A stretch of 37,930 nt of DNA from Candidatus Palauibacter rhopaloidicola (GCA_026914155.1 JAPPGH010000016.1:1-37930), one strand, 5' to 3'. Positions 1-8,723 are shown, numbered from the stretch's first letter. Numbers and translations are program-made. The notes: a model not told the origin generated them from the letters alone.

Positions 1-2
1 AT

Positions 3-83
3 CGAACCGCGGAGGCTTACGTCGCGGGCGGCAAGACGGGCATCTTCACGCCGCTGTACTGTTTCCTGGCCCGCAAACCCTAG
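3..83 (+). CDS. C-terminal end of a sterol 24-C-methyltransferase-like protein (partial)
   Basis: Only the last 26 codons and a TAG stop lie in the window; the gene starts to the left. The visible tail contains GGKTGIFTPLYCFLARKP. This resembles the C-terminus of SAM-dependent sterol 24-C-methyltransferases, which typically end with a Gly-Gly, an I-F-T-P block and a terminal A/C-R-K-P. Such enzymes add methyl groups to the sterol side chain. The neighbouring convergent gene is a Rieske oxygenase of the sterol 7-desaturase type, which supports a sterol context. The two stop codons share the palindrome CTAG at 80-83. The call rests on a short tail, so a methyltransferase acting on another lipid or quinone remains possible. 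Confidence 0.5.
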   Translation, partial: RTAEAYVAGGKTGIFTPLYCFLARKP

Positions 84-1123
84 TCGGCGTTGCGGTCCGG
101 GTTTCGAGGCGCCATCGCCGTGTCCGGATAGAACTGTCGGCAGTGTCGGCGGTATTTCCCGATGGGGCCGTCCGTGCGGCACAGCCGGGGGGGAGACCGG
201 TAGCGCTTCCTGTCCCATATCACGATGTCCTGCAGGACGAACCGCCTCTCCTCGCGGAGGATGAAGAAATTCAGCAGCCGGTGGCGCAGCGGCACGGGCA
301 GGAAGCCCAGACCCGATATGAACCGCCCCGGTTTCCGGATCTCCCGCACCTGATTGACCATCGTCAACTCGACGAATTCGCCGTCGACGGGCGTCGTGAG
401 CACCCACATGCGCGACCTTATTCCGACCGACTTCTCGTGAATCTCGACGAAGGAGTAGCCGAGTCCGTGGACGTGCGTGATGACCGAGACTTCGGAGTGA
501 ATGTCCACCAGACCCAGGGTCCGGCGAACCGCCTTGAAGTCGAAACAGCTCTTCAGGTAGGCTCCGTCGACCGAAAAGTCCGTCGGCTCCACGTCGTGGT
601 ACCCGTGTGTGTACTCCAGGTGTTCCACGTCCACGGAGTTTTCCGTCGTCTCCTGGGGATGCCCTCGAAACCGCAGCTTGCAGGACCGAAGTCCGGTCCA
701 CTCGGCGCCGGCGGGAGGTTCGTCCGGCAGGTGCCACTGAGGCGCTCGGCCGCCGCTCCCCCACCAGGCGAAGATCATGCCGAGGATCTCGCGGGTCTCG
801 TAGAGCTTCAACCGCGCGGCCTTCGGGGGCGGGGCATTGGGCGTGGCCACGCACTGGCCGGTCGTGTCGAACTCGAACCCGTGGAAGGGACAGACGAGAC
901 AGCCGTCGCGCACCAGGCCGCCGGTGCTCGGTCCCATGTGCGAGCCGAGGTGCGGACAGAAGGCGTCCGCCACGCAGATGCGGCCCTCGTCGTCGGCCCA
1001 GGCGACGATCTCCTCGCCCATCCACGTCTTCTCGACGAGCTTCGCGCGCTCGATGGAGGCGCGGTCGCCGATGAAATACCACCCTTCGGGAAACGGCGGC
1101 AGCGCATCGCTATACGTTACCAT
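80..1123 (-). CDS. Rieske non-haem iron oxygenase, cholesterol 7-desaturase (DAF-36/Neverland)-like
   Basis: The predicted protein has about 347 residues. The Rieske [2Fe-2S] ligands are clear: C56-P-H58 and C78-P-F-H81 (numbered from the ATG at 1123). A mononuclear iron site follows as N162-x2-D165-x2-H168-x4-H173. The layout, with GWYFIG near the N-terminus, the DAFCPHLG block and the GMIFAWW block, resembles DAF-36/Neverland sterol 7-desaturases and the related KshA steroid hydroxylases. The family uses a separate reductase for electrons, and none is visible here. An in-frame GTG at 1153 would add 10 residues; neither start has a strong ribosome site, and the ATG leaves more room (50 bp) to the divergent gene at 1174. 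The substrate is inferred as a sterol from family likeness and from the methyltransferase tail next door. Confidence 0.8.
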   Translation of the reverse strand: MVTYSDALPPFPEGWYFIGDRASIERAKLVEKTWMGEEIVAWADDEGRICVADAFCPHLGSHMGPSTGGLVRDGCLVCPFHGFEFDTTGQCVATPNAPPPKAARLKLYETREILGMIFAWWGSGGRAPQWHLPDEPPAGAEWTGLRSCKLRFRGHPQETTENSVDVEHLEYTHGYHDVEPTDFSVDGAYLKSCFDFKAVRRTLGLVDIHSEVSVITHVHGLGYSFVEIHEKSVGIRSRMWVLTTPVDGEFVELTMVNQVREIRKPGRFISGLGFLPVPLRHRLLNFFILREERRFVLQDIVIWDRKRYRSPPRLCRTDGPIGKYRRHCRQFYPDTAMAPRNPDRNAD

Positions 1124-1173
1124 GCGCGCGAACTTGGTTTCGGTCCGGCCCACGCGTCAACTAAACTAAGGCG

Positions 1174-3780
1174 ATGACTCTGGATTCTGCGCCGCGCGTC
1201 TCGCTTCTCATGCTCTTCACCGCAATGGCCGTCGGCCTGCCGGCGAACGGTTCCGGCCAGACCGCGGCCGGGGTTCCGCGCTTCAAGATCGAGTCCTCGC
1301 CCATCGAACTGACGGGACCCGTACGCCCCGGCGAGTACCTGGGCGTAACCGGCCCTCGATCCGCGTGGCTCGGCGTCGAGACGGGCGAAGCGGAACTCTG
1401 GGTCCATCCCCTCAAGGTCGGGAACCGGTTCCGGCTCGGCTTCTCGACACCGGCCTACGGAGCGCCGATTCCGGGCAGCGCGGTCGCGCGCACGGTGCAC
1501 GTCCGGCCCGAACTCACGACGATCGTCTACAGCCACGCGGCCTTCCAGGTGCGCCAGCACATCCTCGCGCCCGCCGAACTCCCCGGTCTCCTGGTTCTGC
1601 TCGAGGTGGACAGCCCCGAACCGCTCGAGATCGTCGCCGAGTTCGAGCCCGTGCTGAACTACATGTGGCCGGGTTCGCTCGGGGGGCAGTACGCCTACTG
1701 GGACGCGGATCGACGCGCCTTCGTGCTGTCCGAGAGCCTGCAGGAGACGAACGCCGTCGTCGGGTCGCCGTGGGCCGCGAACTCCGTGGAACACCCGGCG
1801 CATCAACTGGGCGAGGCGCCGCGCTCCATGGTGATCCCCGTGGACCCGGACCGCGCGCGCCGGGAGTTCATCCCCATCGCCGTGGCGGGCGGAACCGCGC
1901 CCCGCGAGGAGGTCTTTGCCAGCTACGATCGGCTGATCGCCGAGGCCCGCTCACTGTACAGCGCGAAACGGGCGTGGGCCGACTCGGTGCTCGCCTCCAC
2001 CGTCTCCATCGAGTCGCCCGATCCACGGCTCGACCTCGCCCTGGAGTGGGCGAAGATCAACCTGGAGGAGCAGCGCGTCTGCAATCCCGATCTCGGGTGC
2101 GGGTTCGTCGCGGGCTGGGGCCTGTCGCGCAACGGGACGCGTCCCGGCTTCGGCTGGTTCTTCGGCGGCGACGCGGCGCAGACCATGTTCGCCATGGAGG
2201 CGCTCGGGCAGTGGGAACTGGTGGCGGAGGAACTCGCCTTTCTCGCGAGATACCAGCGCGAGGACGGCAAGATCACGCACGAAATCTCCCAGGCGGCCGC
2301 GCGCATCCCGTGGTTCGACGTGTATCCGTACGCCTATTACCACGCGGACACCACGCCCTACTGGATGGTCGCGCTCTACGAGTACTGGCGGGCGAGCGGG
2401 GACGACGAACTGCTGCGGGAGCTGTGGCCGGCCTACCGGCGCGCGTGGGAATGGTGCCTCAGCGCCGAGACCGACGGCGACGGAATCATCGAAAACACGG
2501 TGGGCGGGCTGGCCGCGGTCGAGGTCGGGGGCCTCGGGGCGGCGCTCCACCAGGACGTCTACCTGGCAGGGGTTTGGACCGCGGCCCTCGAGGGGACCGC
2601 GGCGTTGGCGGAGCACATGGGCGATGCCGAAATCGCGAGTCGGGCCCGGGAACTCGCTCCCCGCGCGCGCGCGACCCTGAATGACGCCTACTGGCTCGAG
2701 GAGGCGGGGCACCATGCCTTCGGGATCCTCGCCGATGGCGGCACCAACGACAACCTGACCGTGTGGCCCGCCACGGCGGCCGCGTTCGGCCTGTTCGACG
2801 AGGCGCGCGGGCGATCGACCCTCGCTTGGCTCGCGAGCGACCGGATCTCGTCGGACTGGGGCGCCCACATGCTCTCGACGGAGAGCGAACTGTATCACCC
2901 GCTCCAGTACAACATGGGCACGGTGTGGCCCTTCGTGACGGGGTACGTGTCGTGGGCCCAGTACCGGTACCGGCGCCCGTGGGCGGGCTTCCACCTCGTG
3001 GACGCGGTGAAGCAGATGACCTTCGACTGGAGCCTGGGGCGGCACCCGGAGTTGCTGTCCGGAACGTTCTACCAGCCCCTCGACCAGACCGTCCCGCACC
3101 AGTTCTTCGCGACTTCGGCCCTGGTGACCCCGTTACTGCGCGGCGTCATCGGCTGGGAGCCCGATGCTCCGCGCGGCAGGGCTCGACTCGCCCCGCAACT
3201 CCCGCCGGACTGGCCGCAGGCGGCGGTGAGGCGCCTCCGGGCCGGGGAGACGACGACCGACATCGAAATCCTGCAACGGTGGACGGCGGCGGGCGGAGGG
3301 CGGCGCACGACGCTGACGACCTCCGGACCCCCCCTGACCCTCGAGTTCGTGCCCGACGTGCCGGCGGGGGCGCGCAACGTGACGGCGCGAGTGAACGGGG
3401 CCACCACGGCGTTATCGCCCGACGGAAGCGTCGAAGTGACCGTCGGGGCCGCGGCACCGGCGGGGAACCGGGCGGAGATCGTCGTGGCGTGGGAAGGCGG
3501 ACTCGCGGTCGCCCCGCCCCGGATCGATCTCGAGCCAGGCCGGACGAGCAGCGGCCTGCGGATACTGGACTTCGGCGCCGAGGCGGACGCATGGAGTCTC
3601 TCGGTCGAGGGGACGGCGGGTCGCACCTATGAGGTCGCGGTCTTCGGCACCCTGGTGGTGCCTGCCGTCACGCGGGGTGCCGCCCTCGTCTCGGATCGCG
3701 GCGCTGGTGTCATCGAGATCGAGTTTGCCGAGGGCGAGGGGCGCGTCCCCGCGACCGTCCGTTTGACCCCGGCCGGATAG
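1174..3780 (+). CDS. Secreted six-hairpin glycosidase, glycogen-debranching (GDE_C/GH133-like) type
   Basis: This 868-residue protein has an N-terminal signal peptide (hydrophobic stretch about residues 9-25). A beta-rich domain fills residues 30-260 and an (alpha/alpha)6 barrel about 280-670. Hallmarks of the amylo-alpha-1,6-glucosidase barrel are [10 protein letters not shown] near residue 330, DGKITHE near 365, DTTPYWM near 392, TDGDGIIE near 430 and a YNMGTVWP block near 580. The C-terminal 200 residues look like beta-sandwich domains. It probably hydrolyses glycosidic bonds of an oligo- or polysaccharide in the periplasm or outside the cell; the substrate cannot be read from the sequence. 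TAAGG lies just before the ATG as a weak ribosome site. It diverges from the Rieske gene with very little spacing and converges on the lysJ remnant. Confidence 0.75.
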   Translation: MTLDSAPRVSLLMLFTAMAVGLPANGSGQTAAGVPRFKIESSPIELTGPVRPGEYLGVTGPRSAWLGVETGEAELWVHPLKVGNRFRLGFSTPAYGAPIPGSAVARTVHVRPELTTIVYSHAAFQVRQHILAPAELPGLLVLLEVDSPEPLEIVAEFEPVLNYMWPGSLGGQYAYWDADRRAFVLSESLQETNAVVGSPWAANSVEHPAHQLGEAPRSMVIPVDPDRARREFIPIAVAGGTAPREEVFASYDRLIAEARSLYSAKRAWADSVLASTVSIESPDPRLDLALEWAKINLEEQRVCNPDLGCGFVAGWGLSRNGTRPGFGWFFGGDAAQTMFAMEALGQWELVAEELAFLARYQREDGKITHEISQAAARIPWFDVYPYAYYHADTTPYWMVALYEYWRASGDDELLRELWPAYRRAWEWCLSAETDGDGIIENTVGGLAAVEVGGLGAALHQDVYLAGVWTAALEGTAALAEHMGDAEIASRARELAPRARATLNDAYWLEEAGHHAFGILADGGTNDNLTVWPATAAAFGLFDEARGRSTLAWLASDRISSDWGAHMLSTESELYHPLQYNMGTVWPFVTGYVSWAQYRYRRPWAGFHLVDAVKQMTFDWSLGRHPELLSGTFYQPLDQTVPHQFFATSALVTPLLRGVIGWEPDAPRGRARLAPQLPPDWPQAAVRRLRAGETTTDIEILQRWTAAGGGRRTTLTTSGPPLTLEFVPDVPAGARNVTARVNGATTALSPDGSVEVTVGAAAPAGNRAEIVVAWEGGLAVAPPRIDLEPGRTSSGLRILDFGAEADAWSLSVEGTAGRTYEVAVFGTLVVPAVTRGAALVSDRGAGVIEIEFAEGEGRVPATVRLTPAG

Positions 3781-3794
3781 CGGAGTCGGCCCGG
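3769..3794. terminator. Hairpin between convergent genes, possible bidirectional terminator
   Basis: GGCCG at 3771-3775 pairs with CGGCC at 3787-3791 around an 11-base loop, and outer CC/GG pairs are possible with one bulge. It lies between the 3' end of the glycosidase and the 3' end of the lysJ remnant. No T tract follows, so termination is only suggested by position. Confidence 0.3.
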
Positions 3795-3798
3795 AGCG

Positions 3799-4339
3799 TC
3801 AGTCGGCCAGTACCTCCGTCAGCGTGTCCGCCACTTCGTCGATCTGCGCTTCGGTGATCACGAGGGCACCCCGGCACGAGCGGCCCGAACGGCTCCCGGT
3901 ACTCTTTCTTGTGCGTGGCGCTCAGCGCCCCGAGCGTCCGCCCGTGGAAGCCGCGCATCGCGGACACGATCCCCGTCCGTCCCGTCGCGAGCCGTGCGAA
4001 CTTGATCGCGGCCTCCACCGCCTCCGCCCCGGAGTTGCAGAGGAAGGCGCCCGTGAGCCCCGCCGGCGCGATGGAAACGAGTTCCGCCAGCAACCGCGCG
4101 CGGACGTCGTTGTAGAAGATCCCGGGACAGGACACGAGCACGCGCGCCTGCTCCGCTACCGCCTCGGCGACGGCCGGATTCGCGTGGCCGATGCTCGCCA
4201 CGCCGATGCCGCCCACGCAATCGATGTAGCGGCGACCCTCGTCGTCCCACACGCACGCGCCTTCACCCCGCACGATGGTGAGGTCCCGCTTGGGGAAGAC
4301 CTCGAGGGCGTACGCCCGTTCCAGTTCGCGCGCGTTCAT
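3799..4339 (-). pseudogene. lysJ: LysJ/ArgD-type class III aminotransferase with internal deletion
   Basis: The first about 157 residues match the N-terminal third of LysJ/ArgD aminotransferases: [43 protein letters not shown] and [18 protein letters not shown]. After EPFGPLVPG the frame runs on as non-family residues to 3710. In another frame, starting near 3868, the sequence reads [20 protein letters not shown] and stops with TGA at 3799-3801, which is the expected C-terminus of the same family. About 200 middle residues, including the region carrying the PLP-binding lysine, are therefore absent, and the ends are joined out of frame around 3866-3872. The product cannot be an active aminotransferase. 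In the LysW pathway LysJ converts LysW-aminoadipate semialdehyde to LysW-lysine (or the ornithine equivalent). It starts 4 bases after the lysZ stop. An assembly collapse could give the same picture. Confidence 0.8.
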
Positions 4340-4343
4340 CCGA

Positions 4344-5180
4344 TCATCCGATCACCGTGCCCCGTCCGGCCAGCGCCTCCGCGACCGGCCGTTCGATGCG
4401 CCCATCCGCGATCACGACCCGCGTCGTGCCGGATTCAATGACTCGGCGCAGGGCGAGCAGCTTCCGCTTCATGCGCCCGCGCGCTTCGCTCTCGCGACGC
4501 GCCAGTTGGGCGCCCGAGAGCCGTGCCACGACCGACGCCGGATCGTCCGGATCTTCGAGGAAACCGGGCGCCTCGATCAACTGGATCACGCAATCCGCGC
4601 CCAGTTCGGCGCTGAGCAGGGTCACGACGTCATCGTTCTCCGAGTTGATCGCCACGTTGTGTTCGTCGATGAGGGGCACGGTCACGACGGGCGTGAAGCC
4701 GCCGCCGAGGAGCAACTCCAGCAGTTTGCGGTTCACCTCCGCCGGCTTCCCGGACAGGTCCCGCTTGATCAGCGTCTTGCCGCCCTCTCGCACCCGGATC
4801 CCCCGGTTGCGGCGCCCGCGCACGAGCGCCCCGTCGAGCCCCGTGAGCCCGACCGCGTTCACGCCGTGCCCCTGCAGAAGCTCGACGATGCGCTTGTTCC
4901 GCAGACCCGCGTACGCCATGAGCATCACGTCGATCAGGTCGCGGTCGGAATGCACGCTCTCGTGTCCGGACACCGACGTGAGGACGCGTTTCTCGACCCC
5001 GAGCCGGCGCGCGAGCGAATCGCGCAGCGCGTTCGCGCCGTGCACGATGACGAACGGACCGGACAGGCCCGCCAGGTCGCGGGCGATCCCGTCAAGGTTG
5101 ATCGATTCGCCGCCGCCGATCTTGACGATGAGCAGCCCGCCGGACTCGCCCGGCATCGGTCCGGGTGTCGGTCCCGGCAT
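4344..5180 (-). CDS. lysZ: [LysW]-aminoadipate/glutamate kinase
   Basis: This 278-residue amino acid kinase is related to ArgB. It shows the N-terminal LLIVKIGGG nucleotide loop, [17 protein letters not shown], the [12 protein letters not shown] block characteristic of LysZ, and [19 protein letters not shown]. It should phosphorylate the side-chain carboxyl of the amino acid carried on LysW in the cytoplasm. The start is ambiguous: ATG at 5180 and ATG at 5156 lie in a 24-base imperfect tandem repeat encoding MPGPTPGP then MPGE. The later start matches the usual family length better. The gene begins 3 bases after the amidotransferase stop and lies 4 bases before lysJ, so it is probably translationally coupled. 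Whether lysine, arginine or both are made cannot be decided here. Confidence 0.88.
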   Translation of the reverse strand: MPGPTPGPMPGESGGLLIVKIGGGESINLDGIARDLAGLSGPFVIVHGANALRDSLARRLGVEKRVLTSVSGHESVHSDRDLIDVMLMAYAGLRNKRIVELLQGHGVNAVGLTGLDGALVRGRRNRGIRVREGGKTLIKRDLSGKPAEVNRKLLELLLGGGFTPVVTVPLIDEHNVAINSENDDVVTLLSAELGADCVIQLIEAPGFLEDPDDPASVVARLSGAQLARRESEARGRMKRKLLALRRVIESGTTRVVIADGRIERPVAEALAGRGTVIG

Positions 5181-5183
5181 CGG

Positions 5184-5843
5184 TCAGAACGTCCCGGTGG
5201 CGCCGTTCGCGACCGGCGTCCACGCCCACCGCCCGTCAGACGCCCGACAGGAATCCGGATAGGGCGCCGAGCACAGGATCCGCACGCCGTCCCGGCGGGA
5301 GGCATGCAGCCGGAAGTAGTCCGGGTCCTCGCTGAACCGGGTCGCGAAGTGAACCCGCCGCGCCGCGTCGGCGACGACCAGGTTCATCGCCCGCACGTAA
5401 CGCGTGCGCTTCTCAATCGCATCGAGCCCCCGCTCCAGCGCGAGGCCCATGTCTCCGTCGCCGAAGCGCTTGACGAAGTTGAACACTTTCTCCGCGCCGA
5501 TCCGCCCCCGCTCCTTGATCCGCACGCCGTGCAGCTCCCCGTTGAAGATGAAGGCGCGCTCCCCGTCGAAGAACGGCATGTTGTTCTCGACCCGTATCCC
5601 TTCCCCGCGGTACGCGCTCCTCGCGTGCGCGAGCAGGAGCGTCGTGCGTCCGGACGGCGCCGCGGCGTCCTTCCAGACCGGCGAGATGTCGCGGTAGACG
5701 CGCCACCCGCCGGCATCGATCCAGGCGCACCCCCACCCGTCGCCCTGGTACTCGCGGCTCTCCCGGGCGATCTGCGCGAAGGCGGCGAGGTGCGGCGCCA
5801 TGTCGAAGGGCTCATCGCTCCGGACGCACAGGATGCGGCACAC
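5184..5843 (-). CDS. Class II glutamine amidotransferase (EgtC/YafJ-like Ntn hydrolase)
   Basis: This 219-residue protein starts Met-Cys, so removal of Met would expose Cys2 as the N-terminal nucleophile. Family features follow: QGDGWGCAW near residue 35, LLLAHARSAYRGEG near 70, NNMPF near 87 and the IFNGELHG segment near 98. The family hydrolyses glutamine or gamma-glutamyl amides; EgtC, for example, removes glutamate from a gamma-glutamyl conjugate in ergothioneine synthesis. There is no synthase domain, so it acts alone or with a partner. It sits inside the LysW operon, 22 bases after lysY and 3 bases before lysZ. Because LysW-bound products are gamma-glutamyl amides and no lysK is present, I infer a possible role in product release; this is unproven. 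Confidence 0.75.
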   Translation of the reverse strand: MCRILCVRSDEPFDMAPHLAAFAQIARESREYQGDGWGCAWIDAGGWRVYRDISPVWKDAAAPSGRTTLLLAHARSAYRGEGIRVENNMPFFDGERAFIFNGELHGVRIKERGRIGAEKVFNFVKRFGDGDMGLALERGLDAIEKRTRYVRAMNLVVADAARRVHFATRFSEDPDYFRLHASRRDGVRILCSAPYPDSCRASDGRWAWTPVANGATGTF

Positions 5844-5865
5844 GCTTCGGCTCCGCGCGTCGCGG

Positions 5866-6888
5866 TCAGGCCGGATGCAGCCCGGGGAACTCGAGCCCCC
5901 GCGACTCCGGCAACCCGTGCATCACGTTGAACGCCTGCACCGCCTGGCCCGCCGCTCCCTTCATGAGATTGTCGATCGCGCTCAGGACCACGACGCGGTT
6001 CGAGAGCGGGTCGCGCTCGAATCCCACGTCGCAGTAGTTCGCGCCCGCCAGGAGGTTGGGGTCGGGATAGCGGTGGATGCCGCTCCGCTCCTTGACGATG
6101 CGCACGAACGGTTCGTCGGCGTAGGCGCTCCGGTAGATCTTCCACAACGCCTTCTCGTCAAGCTCCCGGTTCAGGAATACGTGACAGGTGGCGAGGACGC
6201 CCCGCACCATCTCGACCGCCGTCGCCGAAAAATGCACCTCGCCGCCGAGGACCGTCCGGATCTCGGCTGCGTGGCGGTGGCCGGTGGGCCGATACGACCG
6301 CATCGCACCGCTGCGCTCCGGGTGGTGGCTGCCCTCGCTGGCGCGGTTGCCGGCCTCGCTCGAGCCCACCTTCACCTCGATCACGGCCGAGTCCGCGACC
6401 CCTTCCCGGTACAGCGGAAGGAGCCCCAGGATGGAAGCCGTCGCGTTGCAGCCGGCACACGCCACGAGGTCCGCGGCCGCCAGCGCCTCGCGGTTCACTT
6501 CCGCGATCCCGTACACGAACGACCCCAGGAGATCCGGCCGGGGGTGCGGCCGGCCGTAGAAGCGCTCATGGTCCGCGCCGTCCGGGAGCCGGAAATCGGC
6601 CCCCAGGTCGACGATCCTCCCGGCCACGGCTCGAAACTCGTCGATGCGGCGCGACGACTCCCCGTGCGGCAGACAGAGGAAGAGCACGTCGCACTCCGAC
6701 AGCTCGTCGAGCGCGCAGAAGCGGAGCCGTGTGACGCCGCGCAGGTTGGGGTGGACCCGCTGCGCGAACCGTCCCGCGAAGCGCTCCGAGGTGATCTGCC
6801 GCACCTCGACATCGGGATGGCCGAGCAGGAGCCTCAACAGTTCCCCGCCGGCGTAGCCCGAGCCGCCCGCGATCGACGCGCGAATCAT
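5866..6888 (-). CDS. lysY: [LysW]-aminoadipyl/glutamyl-phosphate reductase (ArgC family)
   Basis: This 340-residue protein begins with the Rossmann motif [18 protein letters not shown]. The catalytic cysteine C147 sits in [10 protein letters not shown], and the C-terminal [19 protein letters not shown] segment is typical of ArgC/LysY. It reduces the acyl phosphate made by LysZ on LysW-bound substrate to a semialdehyde using NADPH. Its ATG overlaps the lysX stop as ATGA (6885-6888), and the amidotransferase follows after 22 bases. Length and motifs are complete, unlike those of lysJ. Operon context with lysW and lysX favours LysY over a plain acetylglutamate pathway ArgC. Confidence 0.9.
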   Translation of the reverse strand: MIRASIAGGSGYAGGELLRLLLGHPDVEVRQITSERFAGRFAQRVHPNLRGVTRLRFCALDELSECDVLFLCLPHGESSRRIDEFRAVAGRIVDLGADFRLPDGADHERFYGRPHPRPDLLGSFVYGIAEVNREALAAADLVACAGCNATASILGLLPLYREGVADSAVIEVKVGSSEAGNRASEGSHHPERSGAMRSYRPTGHRHAAEIRTVLGGEVHFSATAVEMVRGVLATCHVFLNRELDEKALWKIYRSAYADEPFVRIVKERSGIHRYPDPNLLAGANYCDVGFERDPLSNRVVVLSAIDNLMKGAAGQAVQAFNVMHGLPESRGLEFPGLHPA

Positions 6889-7733
6889 GGGGCCGCCGCC
6901 CGGTCCGGCGAGACGACGTACGACACGATCCGCTCCGGAATGTTCACGCCCGTCGCCTCGATGCTGTTTCTGAACTCCATCGTGTAGTTCACTTCGTTAA
7001 CGAGCAGTCCGACGTCGCTCTCGAACAGATCCACGGCCACCACGCCCCCGCCCACCGCCTCCGCCGCGCGCAGGGACAGCTCCCCGATCTCGCTCGTCAC
7101 GGGACAGTTCGAGGCGGTTCCGCCGCGCGCCGTATTCGTGATCCAGTGCTCGGAGGACCGGTAGATGGCCGCCACGCAGTCCTCCCCCACGACGAACGCG
7201 CGGATGTCGCGCCCGCCTTTCTCGACGTACTTCTGCACGAAGAAGATCGAGTGATGATAGCTCCCCAGGATCGCCTTGTGTTCGAGGACCGTCTCCGCCG
7301 CGTGACGGTCGTTGATCCTCGACAGCAGGCGGCCCCAGGAGCCGACCGCGGGTTTGAGGACGACGGGATAGCCGAGTTCCTCGATCGCCTCCAGCGCGGA
7401 GGCCTCGGTGAAAGCGACCCTGGCTTCGGGCTGTGGCACACCGCATTCCCGAAGCGACGCCGCGGTGAGGATCTTGTCCCCGCAGCGGCGCGACACCTCG
7501 TAGCGGTTGACGCAATCGAGCCCGCCCCCCTCGAACAGCCGCAACGCGTGCATGGCCCGCGAATGGTTGATGCAGCGCTCGAGAACGACGTCGACGTCCG
7601 GGACCGTCCGGAAATCGAACCCGAGCTTGCGGTCGTCCAGAAACACCAGTTCCACATCGCTGCGCCCGCGCAACTCCGCGATCAGCAGCTTCTCGTCCTT
7701 CCGGATGAGGGAATGAAGAAAGCCGACTCTCAT
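6885..7733 (-). CDS. lysX: LysW-aminoadipate/glutamate ligase (RimK-like ATP-grasp)
   Basis: This 282-residue ATP-grasp protein carries the metal-binding end [19 protein letters not shown], very close to LysX/ArgX proteins, and the [11 protein letters not shown] segment of the RimK-like fold. It joins the amino group of alpha-aminoadipate (LysX) or glutamate (ArgX) to the gamma-carboxyl of the C-terminal Glu of LysW. Its ATG overlaps the lysW stop by ATGA at 7730-7733, a sign of coupled translation of carrier and ligase. I cannot tell LysX from ArgX by eye, so the symbol is by family only. Confidence 0.88.
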   Translation of the reverse strand: MRVGFLHSLIRKDEKLLIAELRGRSDVELVFLDDRKLGFDFRTVPDVDVVLERCINHSRAMHALRLFEGGGLDCVNRYEVSRRCGDKILTAASLRECGVPQPEARVAFTEASALEAIEELGYPVVLKPAVGSWGRLLSRINDRHAAETVLEHKAILGSYHHSIFFVQKYVEKGGRDIRAFVVGEDCVAAIYRSSEHWITNTARGGTASNCPVTSEIGELSLRAAEAVGGGVVAVDLFESDVGLLVNEVNYTMEFRNSIEATGVNIPERIVSYVVSPDRAAAP

Positions 7734-7894
7734 TCGCCCCAGTCCTCCTCGGCGTCCGGCGCCTCACCGAGCGTGATGGGGTCGAGCGCGAGGATCTCCA
7801 GTTCGACGCCGCAATCCTCGCATTCGAGCAACTCGCCCTCGACCGGGTCGTCGGAGATCATCGGTTCTGCATCGCATACGGGACATTCCGGCAT
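7730..7894 (-). CDS. lysW: LysW amino-group carrier protein
   Basis: This 54-residue protein contains a zinc-ribbon-like pair of motifs, C4-P-V-C7 and C25-E-D-C28, is strongly acidic, and ends with EEDWGE. The C-terminal EDWGE is the hallmark of LysW, whose last Glu gamma-carboxyl covalently carries the amino acid through biosynthesis. The ATG at 7894 has AAGGA about 8 bases upstream; an in-frame ATG at 7903 would add MDG but lies on top of that ribosome site. The stop overlaps lysX. It is the first gene of the operon and is short enough to be missed by many gene callers. Confidence 0.93.
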   Translation of the reverse strand: MPECPVCDAEPMISDDPVEGELLECEDCGVELEILALDPITLGEAPDAEEDWGE

Positions 7895-7914
7895 GCCGTC
7901 CATCCTTCATTGGG

Positions 7915-7978
7915 GTTCTTCGCCCACAGTTCTTCACACGGGGTTCTTCGTACAGAGAGAAAACCTGAGTACCGTCAA
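7915..7978 (-). promoter_or_regulatory. Leader of the LysW operon with three GAAGAAC repeats at 14-base period
   Basis: On the minus strand GAAGAAC occurs three times, at 7943-7949, 7929-7935 and 7915-7921, exactly 14 bases apart. The outer two copies extend to CGAAGAACCCC. Upstream, TTGACG (7973-7978) overlaps the stop codon of the preceding gene and could be a -35 box; the matching -10 region near 7950-7955 is weak. The repeats lie between this and the lysW ribosome site, where a regulator or an RNA-binding protein could act. The repeats are seen; the role is inference. Confidence 0.35.
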
Positions 7979-8679
7979 CCGGCCGCCGGGTTCCGGAAGG
8001 GAAGCCGCAGCGCCAGAAAGAGCCCGATGGCCACGGGCTCGATGAGCACAATGTACCACGGCCAGCCGGGAAAGAAGTCGAGGATCGTGGGTCCCGCCGG
8101 CTTCTCGATCAGGTAGAGATAGTTCGACCCGAGAAGCCGGTTGATCGGAAAGACGACGGCCGCGTACAGGTTGAGCAGGCCGAGGGCCAGCCACGGGTCG
8201 CGCGCCGTCGGCCGGTAGCCCTCCACGACCACCGCCCACACGCCGGCGATGACGACGGCCCCGTGCGACCCCGCCGACTCGAAGAAGGTGAAGTGCACGG
8301 CGCCGAACTCGGCATCCGGGGTCAGGAGGGCCTGCACCGCGCCCGCCACTCCCAGGAAGTACATGAGGCGGAGGGCGCGCGGATGCCGGGTCCACAGCCC
8401 GAAGATGGTGACCCATGCCATGATGGCGCAGAGGTGCAGCGGTATGTCGTTCTGCACCGCCCACAGCCCCATCGCGGCCTTCCAGACGTGTCTCGCAAGG
8501 AGGAGGAAGAGAATCGTGAGGCCCAGCGCCAGGCGGAGGCGGCGGCGACTCCGCGCGTCGGCCGCCAGACCGGCGCGAATCAGCCAGAAGCCGACCGCCG
8601 CCAGGGCGCCGATGGTTGCAAGATGGACCGGGCCGAAGAGATCGAACGGCACCCGGTCCGTCCCGAAGAACCCGCCCAT
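7975..8679 (-). CDS. YwaF/TIGR02206-family integral membrane protein
   Basis: This 234-residue protein has about six or seven hydrophobic segments (near residues 15-35, 48-68, 82-97, 105-120, 138-152, 165-180 and 208-225). It resembles the YwaF/TIGR02206 family, with HLCAIMAW in the middle and the NYLYL...DFFPGWPWYI block near the C-terminus. No catalytic function is established for the family. It precedes lysW by 80 bases on the same strand and follows the nagB-type gene by 44 bases, so it may or may not share a transcript with either. Confidence 0.75.
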   Translation of the reverse strand: MGGFFGTDRVPFDLFGPVHLATIGALAAVGFWLIRAGLAADARSRRRLRLALGLTILFLLLARHVWKAAMGLWAVQNDIPLHLCAIMAWVTIFGLWTRHPRALRLMYFLGVAGAVQALLTPDAEFGAVHFTFFESAGSHGAVVIAGVWAVVVEGYRPTARDPWLALGLLNLYAAVVFPINRLLGSNYLYLIEKPAGPTILDFFPGWPWYIVLIEPVAIGLFLALRLPFRNPAAG

Positions 8680-8723
8680 GTCAGCCTGTCGCGCCGCGCC
8701 GTCCGACCGGGTGCGTCACGGGT

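Noticed and set aside
3710..3798. In-frame C-terminal extension of the lysJ fragment
   Set aside because: These residues (rich in Arg and Gly) do not resemble aminotransferases, whereas another frame gives the true family C-terminus.
5866..6888. Reading this gene as argC of the ordinary acetylated arginine pathway
   Set aside because: It is in the same overlapping run as lysW and lysX, which define the carrier-protein pathway.
4275..7733. Long plus-strand open frames across the LysW operon
   Set aside because: They are antisense shadows; the minus-strand proteins carry complete family motifs.
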